Positions 44,693 to 54,255 of a DNA stretch of 64,000 nucleotides are shown one piece after another. The DNA is taken from the NCBI GenBank assembly GCA_035695105.1, contig DASSEV010000086.1, positions 24,796 to 88,795 on the forward strand, in the 5' to 3' direction. The notes beneath the pieces are model-generated. The model saw only the letters and a program-made list of their open reading frames with translations, did not search any database and was not told the DNA's origin. Numbering within the stretch: the stretch's first letter is position 1; each line of letters starts with the position of its first letter. Origin of the DNA: JAICYJ01 sp035695105 (GTDB taxonomy: Bacteria; Actinomycetota; Thermoleophilia; Gaiellales; JAICJC01). A program made the translations under genes and the position numbers.

Positions 44693-47131
44693 CTACGCGT
44701 GCTCGCCCGCGAGCGGCTGTGGGCCAGGCGTTTCGGCGGCGACCCGCGGCTGGGCGGGGAACGTGATCGTGAAGCGCGCGCCGGTGCCTGGGCTCGACTC
44801 CATCTCGAGGGATCCGCCGGCGAGCTCGACCCGCTCCCGCGTCGTCGCGAGCCCGATGTGCAGGATCGCTCCCCTCCGGCGGCCCGCCGTCGCCGGGTCG
44901 AATCCGACGCCGTCGTCCTCGACCACGAACCGGAGCAGATCGCCCTCCTGGCGGCCGGTGACGGCGATGTGCGACGCGTGGCTGTGCTTGCGCGCATTCA
45001 CCACCAGCTCGCGGATCGACCGGTAGGCGAGCGCCTCCAGCGTGTCGGTCTGGCGCGGGATGTCGATGTCGACCTCGCTGTCCCACGAATGGTCGGCCGG
45101 CGCCACCTTGAGCGTCTGCTCGATCGCCGCCTGCAGCCCCTCGTGGGCGAGGATGTGCGGGCGCAGCTCGAACATCAGGCGCCGCGTGCGCTCGAGCGCC
45201 TGGCTCACCACCTGCTCCAGCGGCTCCAGCTCGGGATGTGTGCGCATGCGCAGCCGGATGTGCATCAGCACGGCCGTCAGGTCTGAGACGGTGTCGTCGT
45301 GCAGCTCGGTGGCGATGCGCGAGCGCTCCTCCTCGGCGGCGGTGACCAGGGCCTCGAGCGACTCGAGCGCCGTTCGCTGCGCCTCGCGCAGCGCGTGCTG
45401 CGCGGTCACCTCGTCGGTCACGTCGAAGATCAGCACGCCGACGGCGGACTCTCCCTCGGGCGACGGCCCGTCGAGCTCGCGGATCCAGATCTCGCGGCCG
45501 TCGCTGCGCCGCCAGCGGTACAGGCTCGGCTGGCCGTCGAACCGCCAGCGCTCCGGGTCACGCAGGTCGTCCGGGTGCACCTGCGCCGCGAATCGCTCGA
45601 ACCCCTCATGGCCGAGCCACCGCTCCGCCGGCTCGCCGGTCAGCTGCTCGATATGGGCGGACACGAACATCGTGGCCTGCGTGCGGCGATCCCAGACGGC
45701 CACCGTCCCCGGCAGCCGCTCGATCAGATCCTGCCACCGGATCTCGGCCAGCTTGCGCTTCTCGATATCCCAGATCAGGCCCTGGCGCCAGACCGGGTTG
45801 CCATCCTCGTCCTCCACCTCGGCCTCGGTGTTCAACACCCAGTGGTAGCGGCCGTCTTCGCCGAGGAACCGGAACTCGAGCGTGAACTCCGGGGCCGGCG
45901 GCGAGCCGTCGAACCCCATCGCCTGCTTCACGCGGGCCAGGTCGTCGGGATGAACGTGGCGTTCCCAGAAGCCCATGTCGCGGCAGGCGCCGCGCCAGTC
46001 GTCCTCGGTGATGCCGAGCACCTTCTCGATCTGCGGGCTGACGTAGATCGCGTCGTCGTCCTGCGTGCCGTGCAGATAGACAGCGAGGGGCATCCGCTCC
46101 ACGAGCGTCTGGTACCGGCGCCGCTGTTCCTCGAGCTCTCGCTCTGCCTGCTCCTGAGCGGTCACGTCCATCGCGATCCCGAGCCGCTGACCGCCGGCGT
46201 GCGGCAGCGAGCGCTCGGAGTCGGCGATCCACCGCGGGGAGCCGGCATCATCGATCCACCGGTACCGGTCGTACCACGGCTGGCCGGCAGCGGCCGCCCG
46301 CTCCCAGCCCGAGATCACCCGGCTGCGGTCGTCGGGGTGCAGCCGCTCGGCCCATTTCAGCGGCAGGCCGCGGTCGATCTCGTCGCGCGTGTACCCGTAC
46401 AGTCGTAGATAGCGGGGGTTCGCGTAGGTGATGCGGCGCTTCTCACGATCGTAGATGCGGACGGCCGCAGGCAGCTCGGTCAGCAGCGTCTCGTACTCCG
46501 CCTGTGTGGTGTCGAGCCGCCGCCCGGTGCGCATGCGCTCCACGAGCAGGACGGCGGTCAGCCCGAGGGCCAGCACGGCGAGCAGGATCCCGCCGCCGAG
46601 GGCGATGCTCTGGCGGGTGTTGTAGGCATCGAGCGCATCGACGCGGCGGTTGGAGGCGTCGTCCTCGAGCGCCGTCGCAGCCCGCCGCATGCGCAGGTAG
46701 ATGCTCGTCTCGGCGCCCGCCGCGAGGGCCTGGGCGACGGCGGTCTGACCGGACTGGAGCGCCGACCAGATCGAGCCGTCGAGCTGCTCGAACTGCCGCT
46801 CCGCGGCGGCCACCGAGCCGAGCAGCCGGCGGCCGACCGCTGAGGTCTCGAGCGGTCGCACGTCGGCGAGGTCGTGGCGGACGGCCTGCCGAGCGGCGAT
46901 GAAGACCGGGCGCCCGCCGCCCGGATCCAGCAGGTACAGGTTCTGGGCGCCGTTCATGTCGGAGAGGTCGAGCCGCAGCTGCTCGACCCGCATCGAGCGC
47001 GGCGCGGCCTGGTCGTGCAGCGCCGACCCCGCCTCTCGGACGAGCACCAGCGATCCGGCATTGACCAGCGCGATCACCAGCAGCAGCGCGCCGGTGAGCA
47101 GGTATCTCGCATGCGGCCGGGTCAGAGCCAT
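44693..47131 (-). CDS. PAS-domain sensor histidine kinase (NarX/DegS-like, HisKA_3)
   Basis: An 812-residue kinase. Two membrane helices (about 10-30 and 177-197) flank an external four-helix sensor with AQNLYLLDPG. Three PAS/PAC units follow (about 210-325, 338-460, 464-578), then the phospho-acceptor helix EERSRIATELHDDTVSDL (His611) and an ATPase domain with RELVVNARKHSHASH and DDGVGFDPATAG, GLATTRERVELAGGSL. HisKA_3 kinases pair with NarL-type regulators such as that at 43103. ATG 47131. Confidence 0.93.
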   Translation of the reverse strand: MALTRPHARYLLTGALLLVIALVNAGSLVLVREAGSALHDQAAPRSMRVEQLRLDLSDMNGAQNLYLLDPGGGRPVFIAARQAVRHDLADVRPLETSAVGRRLLGSVAAAERQFEQLDGSIWSALQSGQTAVAQALAAGAETSIYLRMRRAATALEDDASNRRVDALDAYNTRQSIALGGGILLAVLALGLTAVLLVERMRTGRRLDTTQAEYETLLTELPAAVRIYDREKRRITYANPRYLRLYGYTRDEIDRGLPLKWAERLHPDDRSRVISGWERAAAAGQPWYDRYRWIDDAGSPRWIADSERSLPHAGGQRLGIAMDVTAQEQAERELEEQRRRYQTLVERMPLAVYLHGTQDDDAIYVSPQIEKVLGITEDDWRGACRDMGFWERHVHPDDLARVKQAMGFDGSPPAPEFTLEFRFLGEDGRYHWVLNTEAEVEDEDGNPVWRQGLIWDIEKRKLAEIRWQDLIERLPGTVAVWDRRTQATMFVSAHIEQLTGEPAERWLGHEGFERFAAQVHPDDLRDPERWRFDGQPSLYRWRRSDGREIWIRELDGPSPEGESAVGVLIFDVTDEVTAQHALREAQRTALESLEALVTAAEEERSRIATELHDDTVSDLTAVLMHIRLRMRTHPELEPLEQVVSQALERTRRLMFELRPHILAHEGLQAAIEQTLKVAPADHSWDSEVDIDIPRQTDTLEALAYRSIRELVVNARKHSHASHIAVTGRQEGDLLRFVVEDDGVGFDPATAGRRRGAILHIGLATTRERVELAGGSLEMESSPGTGARFTITFPAQPRVAAETPGPQPLAGEHA

Positions 47132-47257
47132 GGGCCGAACGCGCGGTCGCTGTGGAGCACAGGCGGCACGATTCCCCTTTCGTGACGTGTGCCGGCTCGT
47201 CGAGCGTACCGCAGGCGGCGCGCTCGGCATAGCCCCCGTGCGGGGAGATCGGCGGCG

Positions 47258-47560
47258 CTACAGCTGGCGCGATGACCAGAGCAGCCCGGCGAGCACAACC
47301 GACGTCGCCGACACGACGAGTCCGATGATCCAGGCGGAGACGTCCTGGCTGCCGAGGATGGCTGCCAGCGCGGTGCCGATGGCGATGATGCCGCAGGTGG
47401 CGATGACGCGCACCAGGCCACGTTCCACGGAGAACCGTCGCCGCTCCCGGGCGGGCAGCATGCCCTGCGGAGGAGCCGTCACCGGCGACGTGACGGGCGG
47501 CACGGCTGGATCCGGCACATCGGTCGGTGCCCCCTCGGCGCGGTCCCTTGGATCGGTCAT
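47258..47560 (-). CDS. Small two-helix membrane protein, unknown function
   Basis: A 100-residue protein from ATG 47560: a Pro-rich cytoplasmic N-terminus (PTDVPDPAVPPVTSPVTAPP), then two hydrophobic segments VRVIATCGIIAIGTALAAIL and AWIIGLVVSATSVVLAGLLW joined by a short loop. No family recognised. It lies 49 bases downstream of the STAS gene on the same strand. Confidence 0.6.
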   Translation of the reverse strand: MTDPRDRAEGAPTDVPDPAVPPVTSPVTAPPQGMLPARERRRFSVERGLVRVIATCGIIAIGTALAAILGSQDVSAWIIGLVVSATSVVLAGLLWSSRQL

Positions 47561-47609
47561 GCCAGCGCCATACCGTCGCGGGGGTCGCGGCAAACGCCGC
47601 TGCGCCGGG

Positions 47610-47993
47610 TCAGCCTCCCGACCCGGCCGGTTCGGGCCCGAAGAAGCTCCGCCCGGCCTCGTCGAAGGAGACGGCGACGCGCAGCAGATGACCGATGCCG
47701 AGCAGGGCGATGCGCCGGGCGGCGAGCGAGCCCTCACCCGCGATCACGACGCATCGGTCACCCGAGCGGAGCACGAGGCCCAGCACCGAGGAGTCGAGGA
47801 AGGTTGCGTCGGACAGGTCGATCAGGACGCGCGACGACCGGTCCATCGCCGAGGACACCGCCTCACCGATGGCGGGGATTGTCGAGATGTCGTGCTCGCC
47901 GGTCAGGTGGACGACGACGGCGTCGTCACGATCCTCGACCGAGATGCTTCCAGCCACCGCGTCCGCCTCCGCCTGTTGCCACTGCCGGCCCAC
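47610..47993 (-). CDS. STAS-domain protein, anti-sigma-factor antagonist type
   Basis: A 127-residue SpoIIAA/RsbV-like protein: VHLTGEHDISTIPAIGEAV, then LIDLSDATFLDSSVLGLVL with the phosphorylatable Ser (68/69) and RRIALLGIGHLLRVAVSFDEA. Such proteins release a sigma factor by capturing its anti-sigma kinase. The start is GTG 47993. No anti-sigma kinase gene is in the window; the FliA/WhiG-type sigma gene 3 kb away could be a target, but this is only proximity. Confidence 0.88.
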   Translation of the reverse strand: MGRQWQQAEADAVAGSISVEDRDDAVVVHLTGEHDISTIPAIGEAVSSAMDRSSRVLIDLSDATFLDSSVLGLVLRSGDRCVVIAGEGSLAARRIALLGIGHLLRVAVSFDEAGRSFFGPEPAGSGG

Positions 47994-48109
47994 CCGCAGC
48001 GGGCCGGTAACCGCAGGGAGTTATACCCGCCGCTTCAGGAACCGTGAAGGTTGTGCGACCACAGTGAGGCTGCCCCGGGGATCCGGCGGGATCCCCGGGG
48101 CGGTTGTGG

Positions 48110-49984
48110 TCAGCGGATGGACCGGGACGTGGTGTAGGCGTCCTCGTCGACAGACGCGCCGTAGAAGCCGGGATCGGGCACCCGCACCCGGGTGTCCGAC
48201 CAGATCGGGTGAGCCCGCCCGTCCGGCGTGACCACGATGTCGTTGTAGTCACCGTTGAATCCGGCCTGGTTTCCGTCGGGCGCCGGGGTTCGTGGTGACA
48301 GGACGAACGTATGGAATCCGCCGTGCAAGTTCGCCGTCGTCCAGGCCATCAGGTAATTCGAGCTTCGATCCTGGACGCCGGGCATACCCGGAGCGAATCC
48401 ACCGTTGGGCGTGGCGTTCTCATCGGGGACGCGGCCCGTGCGTGCATAGCTGATCGCCACGCGGCCGGTCTGTTCATCCACGTCTGCGGTCGCGAAGTAG
48501 TGGTCCTTGCCGTCCCTGGCGTTGACCTGAACCGGCGTCGACCAGGTCATGCCACCGTTGGTGGAACGGGTGATGAAGATGTCCCACTCGTTGTGGCGGT
48601 AGTCGTACCAGGTGTCATACAGCGCGCCGGTGCGCTGGTTGACGGCAATCCGCTGGGCCGTCTCCACCGGCGTTCGGATGTACGCGCCGGGCGAGCAGAA
48701 GTCGCCGAAGCCGCAGATCGGCGCGTTGGCGATGATCTGGTCAGCCACCTTGTGGGGCACTCCACACCGGAGCTTCGCGGTGCCGGCGGTCGAGCTGCCG
48801 GTCGGCCGGCAATGGACGGCGAGGATCTGCTGGTCGACGCTCGGGGTGTTGCCGTTCTGATAGGTGACGACCAGGTCGCCGTTGGGCTGCACGGCCATGT
48901 CGGAGTGGCCGTTGAAGTCGCAACGGCTGGCGTTCTGCGTCGGATCGAACTGATTGCCGAGCACACAGAGCGCGCGGCTCGAGCCTGACACCTCCGTCGG
49001 AGTCGACCAGGTGAACCCATGGTCCGTCGACATGGAGACGTAGATCTTCGAGTAGCAGTAGCTGGCGTGGTCACTGCCGCAGGTGAAGTTGAACCTGGTG
49101 AACGACGAGTACACGTTGTCGCGGTTCGGGCTGTGCGGGTAGGAGTCGGCTGCGACCTTCGGCCCGTCCGGTGAGGCGGCCGGGCTGTTGTCCTCCATGA
49201 CGATGTGCTCACGGCCGGTCTCCGGCGGCGTCTGGTCGTAGGGCGCATAGACCTGATCGAACGTGCTCCCCTTCGCGCCCGGGAGCGACGGCACGACGAA
49301 CACGAGACCCGCGTTCGACGCCAGGTCGAAGCCCACGCAGGTGTAGAACGCGCGGCCGTCTGCGTCGTAGGCGACATAGGGATCGCTGCAGGCGTCATAG
49401 CTGTGCAGCGTGCCCTGGGTGCCCGTGAACGTGTGGCGGTTGGGATCGCCGGCCGTGGGCAGCAGCGTCTCCGGCGCGTTCAGCCTGTAGCGGAACGGCG
49501 CGGTCGAGACGGAGCCCCAATGCGCGCCGCCGTCGAGCGAGAAGTCGAGGCTGGTCTGGTTCCAGCCGATGATGCTGTCGTTGACCCCGGCGACGAGGTT
49601 CCGCGGATCCCTCGGGTTGTAGGCGATGTTCGTCTCCGCCTGGCGACGGTAGGTGCAGTCCTGGTTCACCCGCACGTCTTCGCGCCCCGCACGGTCGCTG
49701 CAGCCGAGTGAGTCGACGCTGACGCCGGGAAGCGCCCCGGCGCTGCGCGACGACGCGCTCGCCTGCCGCGTCGATGCCTGTTCGATGGTGCTCAACACTC
49801 CGCCGGAGAAGAACGGAAGCCGCTTTGTCTGGCCGTTCTTCAGGTGGATGACCGCGGGCTTCAGCTGACCGGATGCGATCAGCTTCGGAATCACCGGCTG
49901 GGACTTCGACACCGCTCCCTGAACTGCGACGAGCATGCCGACAACTGCGGTGAGCCCGACAAACACGATGCGGGTACGCATCAT
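48110..49984 (-). CDS. Secreted sialidase-like (BNR/Asp-box) repeat protein
   Basis: A 624-residue exported protein with signal peptide TRIVFVGLTAVVGMLVAVQG. Three Asp-box motifs (SLDGGAHW, STDHGFTW, STNGGMTW; S-x-D/N-x-G-x-x-W) mark a beta-propeller like those of sialidases and related surface proteins. Many Cys pairs suggest disulfides. Catalytic Arg triad of true sialidases was not identified, so enzyme activity is uncertain. ATG 49984, directly followed by a second ATG. Confidence 0.75.
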   Translation of the reverse strand: MMRTRIVFVGLTAVVGMLVAVQGAVSKSQPVIPKLIASGQLKPAVIHLKNGQTKRLPFFSGGVLSTIEQASTRQASASSRSAGALPGVSVDSLGCSDRAGREDVRVNQDCTYRRQAETNIAYNPRDPRNLVAGVNDSIIGWNQTSLDFSLDGGAHWGSVSTAPFRYRLNAPETLLPTAGDPNRHTFTGTQGTLHSYDACSDPYVAYDADGRAFYTCVGFDLASNAGLVFVVPSLPGAKGSTFDQVYAPYDQTPPETGREHIVMEDNSPAASPDGPKVAADSYPHSPNRDNVYSSFTRFNFTCGSDHASYCYSKIYVSMSTDHGFTWSTPTEVSGSSRALCVLGNQFDPTQNASRCDFNGHSDMAVQPNGDLVVTYQNGNTPSVDQQILAVHCRPTGSSTAGTAKLRCGVPHKVADQIIANAPICGFGDFCSPGAYIRTPVETAQRIAVNQRTGALYDTWYDYRHNEWDIFITRSTNGGMTWSTPVQVNARDGKDHYFATADVDEQTGRVAISYARTGRVPDENATPNGGFAPGMPGVQDRSSNYLMAWTTANLHGGFHTFVLSPRTPAPDGNQAGFNGDYNDIVVTPDGRAHPIWSDTRVRVPDPGFYGASVDEDAYTTSRSIR

Positions 49985-50182
49985 TTGACCCCTCCATGGT
50001 GCGACGGTTCAACAGCTGCACGAGCTACCACCCAGACGACCTCGCACGGGCCGAATCCACCTCCTTCCCACGGAACCGGGCGCCACCATAGCCTGACAAG
50101 TAACGCCATGCAAAGGACGGATCGGGGTCGTGACGATCGGGGCCCACGTGACGTCTCCGGCCGCCGGCCCCGCAGTGAGATA

Positions 50183-50198
50183 CCTCCGCTACCGGAGG
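50183..50198 (-). terminator. Hairpin downstream of tRNA-Val
   Basis: CCTCCG-GTAG-CGGAGG on the minus strand, a perfect 6-bp stem with a 4-nt loop, lies 10 bases after the tRNA 3' end and is followed by TATCTC. Shape and position fit an intrinsic terminator, but the T tract is weak. Confidence 0.5.
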
Positions 50199-50208
50199 TT
50201 TCAGGGAG

Positions 50209-50281
50209 TGGGCGGTACTGGGCTCGAACCAGTGACCCCCAGCTTGTCGAGCTGGTGCTCTCCCAACTGAGCTAACCGCCC
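50209..50281 (-). tRNA. tRNA-Val (anticodon GAC)
   Basis: A full cloverleaf on the minus strand: acceptor GGGCGGT/ACCGCCC, D-arm GCTC/GAGC, anticodon arm CCAGC/GCTGG, T-arm ACTGG-TTCGAGC-CCAGT, discriminator A. No CCA is encoded. The anticodon loop is TCGACAA, so the anticodon is GAC (Val), and position 33, nearly always U, is C here. Confidence 0.95.
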
Positions 50282-50319
50282 TGGGGCCGCCATGGTAGCG
50301 GGTTTCGGGGCGGGTGGGT

Positions 50320-52770
50320 TCACGCTGCGTCGTCCGCCGTCACCAGCTCGGTGGCCTGCTCGATCGAGAGCGCGCGCCCGCGCTGCGCGGCCCTGTCGAA
50401 GACCTCCCCGCCCACCGTTTCGACGTATGGCTCGTACTCGGCCAGCGCGGCGGTGGTGGTCGAGCGGGGCTCCCGTTCAGCGGCTGTCTGGACGGCTCCC
50501 CAGAGCCGCCCGGCGTGTTCGGGCCGTTCCTGCCGGGCTGCGAGCGCTGCCAGCGCGGCGAGCATGATCGGGACGTTCACGCGATCGCCGACCTCGGCGA
50601 GCACCGCGAGGGCGACCTCCAGGGCGGCCGCCGCCCGGTCGAGGTCGCCGCCGGCGAGCAGCTGCTCGCCGACCTCAGCGAGGCTCACGCCCATACCCCA
50701 CAGGAAGCCGATGCTCTCGGCGACAGCGGCGCTCTCGTACCCGAGCCGGACGCCGGCCTCCACATCGCCTTGCGTGAAGGCGGCCCTGGCGAGCGTGTTC
50801 AGCGCCATCGCCTCGTCGCGCCGGCGGCCGTACCGGCGGTCGCGCTCGAGCGCCTCGACGGCGAGCGACACCGCGTAGTCGACGTCGCCCTCATGCAGGG
50901 CCGCGCCGGCGATCCGGTGCATCAGGTGGTCGGCCTCCTCATCCTCACCGATCGAGCGGAAGATCTCCGCGGAGCGCTCGAACTCGCCTCGTGAACGGCC
51001 GGTCTCACCCGTCATGTCGAACGTCGAGCCCCGGATGCGCACGGCGGTGGCAACGGCCTTCGGGGCGAGCTGCTCGCCTCCCGAGGCGAGCAGACGGTCG
51101 ATCCGCTCGCGGCCGCCCACCGGGTCGTTGGTCGCCCAGTAGAGCTCGAGACGCGCGATCAGCGCCAGGCCGGCTGCGATCTCGCCACGCTCGAGCGCCC
51201 ACGCCAGCGCGGTGTCGATGTTCGGCCGTTCCGCCTGCGCGAGCTCGAGCTGAGCCTCTCCGGTGCCATCGCCGTCCTGGCCGTCGAAGTCGAGAACCTC
51301 GACCAGGTGCTCGAGCAGCCGCCGGACGAGCCGGTCGCGATCCTCCGCCGCGAGCTGCTCGTCGGCAAACTCGCGGATCGTCTCGAGCATGCCGAAGCGG
51401 CCGGACTCCCACCGCCGGACGAGGCTCTTCTCGACGAGCGACTGAAGCTCGTCGAGGTCCGCCTCGCAGACATGTTCGGCGGCAGCGAGCGTCCAGCCGC
51501 CCCGAAACACCGACAGCCCTGCGAGCAGCCGGCGTTCGCCGGCGTCGAGCAGGTCGTACGACCACGTGATCGTGGCCCGCAGCGTGCGCTGGCGGACCTC
51601 CGAGTCGCGGCCGCCGCGAAGTAGGTCGAGCCCGCTGCCGAGCCGGTCGAGGAGCTGGCTCGGCGTCAGCAGCGACGTCCGCGCGGCCGCGAGCTCGATC
51701 GCAAGCGGCAGGTCATCGAGCCGCTCGCAGAGCTGATCCAGAAGCTCGACCCCCTCGCCCGCCCGCTGCGCCGGCGAGGTGCGGGCCAGGAACAGCTCGC
51801 GCGCATCGGTGCGGCCGAGCACGGGGACGTCATAGGCCACCTCCCCCTGAAGCCGCAGCCGCTCCCGGCTGGTGACGAGCACGTCGACGCGCGGGCAGGC
51901 GGCGAGCAGCGCCGCCACCTCCCCCGCGGCGGACACCACATGCTCGAAGTTGTCGAGCAGCAGGAGCAACCGGCGACCACCGACGACCTCGGCCAGCTCG
52001 CCGCCGCCGCCCAGCGCCCGAATCGCCGCCGGAGCTACCTCCGCCGTCTCCTGCAGCGGCGCGAGCGGCACCCACCAGACCCCGTCCGGGTAGCCGTCGG
52101 CCGCGGCCGCCGCGGCCTGCAGCGCGAGCCGGGTCTTGCCGGAGCCACCGGCACCGCTCAGGGTGAGCAGCCGGACATCCTCGCGAGCAAGCAGTCCCTG
52201 AACGGCGGCGAGCTCCACCGCCCGGCCCACGAAGGGCGTTGCCGGAATCGGCAAGTTCGTTCGGTACAGCGTCCGAAGCGGAGGAAATACGTCCTCGCCG
52301 AGCTGGAACAGACGCTCCGGCGTGCTCAGATCCTTGAGCCGGTGCTCGCCCAGATCGCGAAGCCCATCCGGGCCGATCAGGCCGGCAGCGGCCGACGACA
52401 CGAGCACCTGGCCACCGTGGGCCGCCGCCGCAATCCGGGACGCCCGGTGCACGTCGTCGCCCACATAGCCCTCGGTCGTGAGGAGCGGGGTGCCGCTGTG
52501 GATGCCCATGCGAACCGGCACCTGCAGCGTCGCCTGCGACTCGCCGGCAGCCGCGAGCGCTCCGGGCGCCGTCGGAAACGCGGCGAAGACGCCGTCGCCC
52601 TGCGTGTCCACCTCCACGCCGCCATGCCGCCGAAACGCGTCGCGAAGCACGCGCCGGTGCTCGGCAAGCAGCTCGGCGTAGCGCTCGGCTCCGGCCTCGT
52701 GCAGCAGCCGCGTGGAGCCCTCGACGTCGGTGAAGAGGAATGTGACCGTGCCGTTCGGGAGATCCTGCAC
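50320..52770 (-). CDS. Adenylate/guanylate cyclase-like regulator with NTPase and TPR regions
   Basis: An 816-residue protein. The N-terminal class III cyclase domain (1-165) has FLFTDVEGSTRLL (metal Asp15), DTQGDGVFAAF (Asp59) and DDVHRASRIA (His108 in place of the usual Asn, Arg112). An AAA/STAND NTPase follows: Walker A SGAGGSGKTRL near 210, LLLLDNFEHV, and LDDLPLAIELAAARTSLL. The C-terminal half is TPR-like helical repeats. This LuxR-less architecture is common in mycobacteria and relatives as a sensor/regulator. The start is GTG 52770. Confidence 0.88.
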   Translation of the reverse strand: MQDLPNGTVTFLFTDVEGSTRLLHEAGAERYAELLAEHRRVLRDAFRRHGGVEVDTQGDGVFAAFPTAPGALAAAGESQATLQVPVRMGIHSGTPLLTTEGYVGDDVHRASRIAAAAHGGQVLVSSAAAGLIGPDGLRDLGEHRLKDLSTPERLFQLGEDVFPPLRTLYRTNLPIPATPFVGRAVELAAVQGLLAREDVRLLTLSGAGGSGKTRLALQAAAAAADGYPDGVWWVPLAPLQETAEVAPAAIRALGGGGELAEVVGGRRLLLLLDNFEHVVSAAGEVAALLAACPRVDVLVTSRERLRLQGEVAYDVPVLGRTDARELFLARTSPAQRAGEGVELLDQLCERLDDLPLAIELAAARTSLLTPSQLLDRLGSGLDLLRGGRDSEVRQRTLRATITWSYDLLDAGERRLLAGLSVFRGGWTLAAAEHVCEADLDELQSLVEKSLVRRWESGRFGMLETIREFADEQLAAEDRDRLVRRLLEHLVEVLDFDGQDGDGTGEAQLELAQAERPNIDTALAWALERGEIAAGLALIARLELYWATNDPVGGRERIDRLLASGGEQLAPKAVATAVRIRGSTFDMTGETGRSRGEFERSAEIFRSIGEDEEADHLMHRIAGAALHEGDVDYAVSLAVEALERDRRYGRRRDEAMALNTLARAAFTQGDVEAGVRLGYESAAVAESIGFLWGMGVSLAEVGEQLLAGGDLDRAAAALEVALAVLAEVGDRVNVPIMLAALAALAARQERPEHAGRLWGAVQTAAEREPRSTTTAALAEYEPYVETVGGEVFDRAAQRGRALSIEQATELVTADDAA

Positions 52771-52836
52771 GGGTGAATCATGCCCTCGACGGACGACCGG
52801 GTGGAACGCGCGCTGACCTACCCGGAACGGCTGCGG

Positions 52837-54255
52837 TCAGCGGTAGGGCGGCATCTCGCCCGGCTCCGTCATGTGGCCGCGCTGCCTGCGGTACACCGGG
52901 ATGCCCAGCACGAGCGCCCCGCCGGCCATCAGGAACGGCGCCCAGTAGACGAACCAGCTGTTGCCGGTGTTCCGCGAGTAGTAGATGAACAGGATCGAGA
53001 CCACCAGCGACAGCCCCGCGACGATCAGGTCGCGCACCAGCCGCGGAGTCTCGCCCTTCTCATGGTCGATCCAGCGCCACTTCAGCTGAGCCAGCGCCGA
53101 GAAGGCGTAGGGAATCGCGGACGTGATCCCGGTCATCAGGATCAGCGTCGTGAACACCGTCTGCCCGTTCGACCCCAGGTAGTTGATGCAGATCGCGATG
53201 GAGGCCAGCACCGTCGACGCGATGATCCCAAACGCGGGGACACCGGCCTTCGAGATGCGCTTGAACTGCTCCGGGAAGAGCCCGTCGTTCGCAGCCGCGA
53301 GCGGCATCTCGGCGCAGATCATCGTCCAGCCGACCAGCGCGCCGAGGCCCGAGATGATGACCGCGACCGCCATCACGTTCCCCGCCCAGGTGCCGCCGAA
53401 GATGGCGTTGGAGGCGTCGGAGAACGACGCGGTCGAGCTCGCCAGCTTCGACGAGGGCAGGATGCCGAACACCGCCGTCAGCGAGAGCATGTAGACGACG
53501 GCGGTCGCCAGCGTGCCGAGGATGGTCGCCCGCGGGACGTTGGTGTCCGGATCCTTCACCTTCGCCGCCGCAACCGACGCCGTCTCCACCCCGAGGTAGC
53601 TGAACAGGGCGATCGACATGCCCAGCCCGACCGCGCTGACGGCGCCCTCGCCGCTGATGTTCCATGGGTGGTAGTTCGCGGTGTCGATGAAGAACAGGCC
53701 GACGGTGGCCATGAAGCCGACCGCGATGAACTTGATCACCGTCGTGATCACCTGCACCGACCCGATGTTCTTCAGGCCGCTCAGATTGACCGCGGCCGGG
53801 ATCCACAGCCCGATCAGCACCAGGATCACCGAGCCCGCCTTGGCGTGGCCGGTGTTGACGAACTCCTCGACGTAGAGCACCCAGCCGACGGCGATCGCGG
53901 CGTTGCCCGCCCAGGCCGTGATCCAGTACGACCAGGCGTTCGCGAATCCGAGCCCGTTGCCAAAGGCCACCCGCGCGTAGGCATACGGGCCGCCGTCCGC
54001 CGGAAGCCGCCTCGACAGCGACGCGAACAGCAGCGCCAGCGCGAGCGCCCCGAGCGTGGTCAGCGCCATCGAGATCAGCGTGATCGGCCCGTAGGCAGCG
54101 AGGGAAGCGGGCAGGTTGAAGATGCCGACGCCGATGATGCTGCCGACGATCAGCGCGACGGCGGTCGCCAGCCCGAACTGGCGGGTATCGGCACCGCTCG
54201 TGGGCGGCGCCGCGCCGCCGCCGCCGCGAACGTCCACCACCGCGTTGTCAGTCAC
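52837..54255 (-). CDS. APC-superfamily amino-acid permease, probable arginine/ornithine antiporter
   Basis: A 472-residue transporter with about 12 helices. ALIVGSIIGVGIFNLPASLA in helix 1 is the APC substrate-binding GSG-type motif (GSIIGVGIF), and PYAYARVAFGNGLGFANAWSYW is typical of ArcD/LysP/YjeM-like members. As the last gene of the arginine deiminase group it most likely exchanges ornithine for arginine. GTG 54255 was chosen for its GGAGGTGAGG Shine-Dalgarno; GTG 54267 is possible. It overlaps the P-type ATPase gene by 8 bases. Confidence 0.85.
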   Translation of the reverse strand: MTDNAVVDVRGGGGAAPPTSGADTRQFGLATAVALIVGSIIGVGIFNLPASLAAYGPITLISMALTTLGALALALLFASLSRRLPADGGPYAYARVAFGNGLGFANAWSYWITAWAGNAAIAVGWVLYVEEFVNTGHAKAGSVILVLIGLWIPAAVNLSGLKNIGSVQVITTVIKFIAVGFMATVGLFFIDTANYHPWNISGEGAVSAVGLGMSIALFSYLGVETASVAAAKVKDPDTNVPRATILGTLATAVVYMLSLTAVFGILPSSKLASSTASFSDASNAIFGGTWAGNVMAVAVIISGLGALVGWTMICAEMPLAAANDGLFPEQFKRISKAGVPAFGIIASTVLASIAICINYLGSNGQTVFTTLILMTGITSAIPYAFSALAQLKWRWIDHEKGETPRLVRDLIVAGLSLVVSILFIYYSRNTGNSWFVYWAPFLMAGGALVLGIPVYRRQRGHMTEPGEMPPYR

